This document shows, piece by piece, positions 6,320 through 7,306 of a stretch of 7,306 nucleotides of DNA. The stretch comes from Lachnospiraceae bacterium (GTDB lineage: Bacteria > Bacillota > Clostridia > Lachnospirales > Lachnospiraceae). How positions within the stretch are numbered: position 1 is the first letter of the stretch; each line of letters begins with the position of its first letter. The position numbers and the translations under genes are program-made. The DNA lies in assembly GCA_014804385.1 (NCBI GenBank), contig JAAUZW010000043.1:26827-34132 (forward strand), in the 5' to 3' direction. Under the pieces are notes generated by a model. It ran no database searches and had not been told where the DNA came from. It worked only from the letters and a program-made list of their open reading frames with translations.

Positions 6320-6347
6320 TTAAGTAAATCACTTAAAATTAAGTAAG
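6307..6347. promoter_or_regulatory. Probable autoregulatory operator array
   Basis: Half-sites of alternating orientation overlap the -10 box and the expected transcription start: TTTACTT (6307-6313), AAGTAAA (6322-6328), ACTTAAA (6331-6337) and ATTAAGTAA (6339-6347). They make three overlapping inverted repeats: 6307-6313/6322-6328 (8-bp spacer), 6319-6325/6331-6337 (TTTAAGT/ACTTAAA, 5-bp spacer) and 6331-6336/6339-6344 (ACTTAA/TTAAGT, 2-bp spacer). A repressor bound here would block RNA polymerase. The LacI-family product of the next gene is the likely ligand (inference). Confidence 0.6.
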
Positions 6348-6359
6348 GCGGGACGGAAC

Positions 6360-7306
6360 ATGGCGAAAGCAGTGAAAATGGCGGATATTGCCCAGATAAT
6401 GGGAGTCAGTACGGTGACGGTATCCAAGGCGCTGTCAGATCAGAAGGGCGTCAGTGAGGAGCTTCGTCTCAAAATCAAGAAGAAGGCAGAGGAGATGGGC
6501 TATAAAACGGCTTCTGCCAGATATAGAGAGCGGGCGGAATCCAATGCGAGCTACACCTTCGGTGTGGTCGTATCGGATCGTTTTTTGGACAAGTATAAAT
6601 CTTTCTACTGGAACCTCTATCAGGCGGTGGCAACGGCTGCGGTACAGCGGGGCTGTTTTACGATGTTGGAGGTATTGCAGTCTGAGGATGAGAAACAGCT
6701 TGTTATGCCCAAGCTTCTGCACGAGAGAAAGACAGAGGGGCTGATCCTCATCGGAAAGCTGCAAAAAGAGTATCTGGATGAGCTGACAAGTCAGGTGGAT
6801 ATACCGCTTCTTCTGCTCGATTTTATGGATCAGAACGACGTCTACGATGCGGTGGTCTCCAACAGTTATTTCGGGATGTACCGGATGACAAATTATCTTT
6901 TTGATATGGGGCATCGGGAGATCGGGTTTCTGGGAAATGTTCTTTTTACGGATTCTATCACGGATCGGTATTTTGGGTATGTGAAATCTCTCTGTGAGCA
7001 CGGTGTGGAAGTCAGAAAAGATTGGGTGATAGACGACAGAGACCCGGAGACGGGACGATCAGACGGAGATTTTGCTCATAAACTTCCGAAACAGATGCCG
7101 ACAGCCTTTGTATGTAACAATGATGTGGCGGCGGCGATGCTGGTGAACCGTCTGGAGCAGGAGGGATATCGGGTGCCGGAGGACATCTCTGTGGTGGGTT
7201 ATGATAACTATCAGCCTCCGGGACTTTGTGATGTACGGATTACCACCTATGAGGTGGATATGCCGGAAATGGCAAGGCAGACAATAGATATCATGATCCG
7301 CAAGAT
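6360..7306 (+). CDS. LacI/GalR-family transcriptional regulator (C-terminus cut by window edge)
   Basis: Open from ATG 6360 to the end of the window, 315 complete codons; families of this type are usually 330-350 residues, so only the last part is missing. Residues 5-48 are the LacI DNA-binding domain (VKMADIAQIMGVSTVTVSKAL, then GVSEELRLKIKKKAEEMGY). From about residue 65 a periplasmic-binding-protein-like effector domain follows, with typical landmarks: TEGLIL (125-130), GHREIGFLGN (184-193), DRYFGY (202-207), AFVCNNDVAAAML (249-261) and VPEDISVVGYDNY (272-284). The effector, probably a sugar, is unknown. The hinge between the domains (YKTASARYRERAE) is atypical: it lacks the usual Pro-Asn and the small-groove-inserting Leu. 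The ribosome site is weak (AAGGCGGGA at 6345-6353). Its own promoter carries overlapping inverted repeats, suggesting autorepression. Confidence 0.92.
   Translation, partial: MAKAVKMADIAQIMGVSTVTVSKALSDQKGVSEELRLKIKKKAEEMGYKTASARYRERAESNASYTFGVVVSDRFLDKYKSFYWNLYQAVATAAVQRGCFTMLEVLQSEDEKQLVMPKLLHERKTEGLILIGKLQKEYLDELTSQVDIPLLLLDFMDQNDVYDAVVSNSYFGMYRMTNYLFDMGHREIGFLGNVLFTDSITDRYFGYVKSLCEHGVEVRKDWVIDDRDPETGRSDGDFAHKLPKQMPTAFVCNNDVAAAMLVNRLEQEGYRVPEDISVVGYDNYQPPGLCDVRITTYEVDMPEMARQTIDIMIRK

Overview
The window looks like chromosomal DNA from a Clostridia-class Firmicute, most likely a gut Lachnospiraceae. This is inferred from family resemblance and strong GGAGG-type ribosome sites, not from a marker gene. 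Moderate GC content in genes and AT-rich promoters fit this. All five genes recognised are on the + strand, and no transposase, integrase, tRNA, rRNA or CRISPR array was seen.

Layout: (1) 1-201, the C-terminal end of an HPr-like phosphocarrier protein, followed by a strong intrinsic terminator (226-271). (2) 272-473, a leader dominated by nested inverted repeats that can be drawn as a hairpin followed by a pseudoknot with an inserted hairpin. It ends just before the Shine-Dalgarno site of the next gene. (3) 474-2867, a 797-residue fusion of a RecB/Cas4-type PD-(D/E)XK nuclease-like domain to an XPD/DinG-type iron-sulfur helicase. (4) 2868-3405, a long noncoding stretch with three DnaA-box-like sequences, an unusual density of ATTGAC/GTCAAT words, two inverted repeats with 22-nt spacers, and a sigma-A-type promoter at its right end. 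(5) 3406-4716, a cytoplasmic GH13 alpha-amylase-family glycosidase, followed 8 bp later by (6) 4725-6281, a polytopic GT-C (PMT/ArnT-like) glycosyltransferase. (7) A consensus promoter overlapped by an array of AAGTAA/TTACTT half-sites (6292-6347) drives (8) a LacI-family regulator, 6360 to the window end, cut off by the edge.

How they work together: the right half is a carbohydrate locus. The GH13 enzyme would act on intracellular alpha-glucans or oligosaccharides, the GT-C protein would add sugars from a lipid-linked donor outside the membrane, and the LacI protein probably represses itself and perhaps a sugar operon beyond the window. The helicase is a separate DNA-repair-type unit. The HPr-like protein may link to sugar-dependent signalling, but it is separated from the rest by a terminator.

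The parts least explained by known genes are the structured leader before the helicase and the DnaA-box/GTCAAT-rich intergenic region after it.
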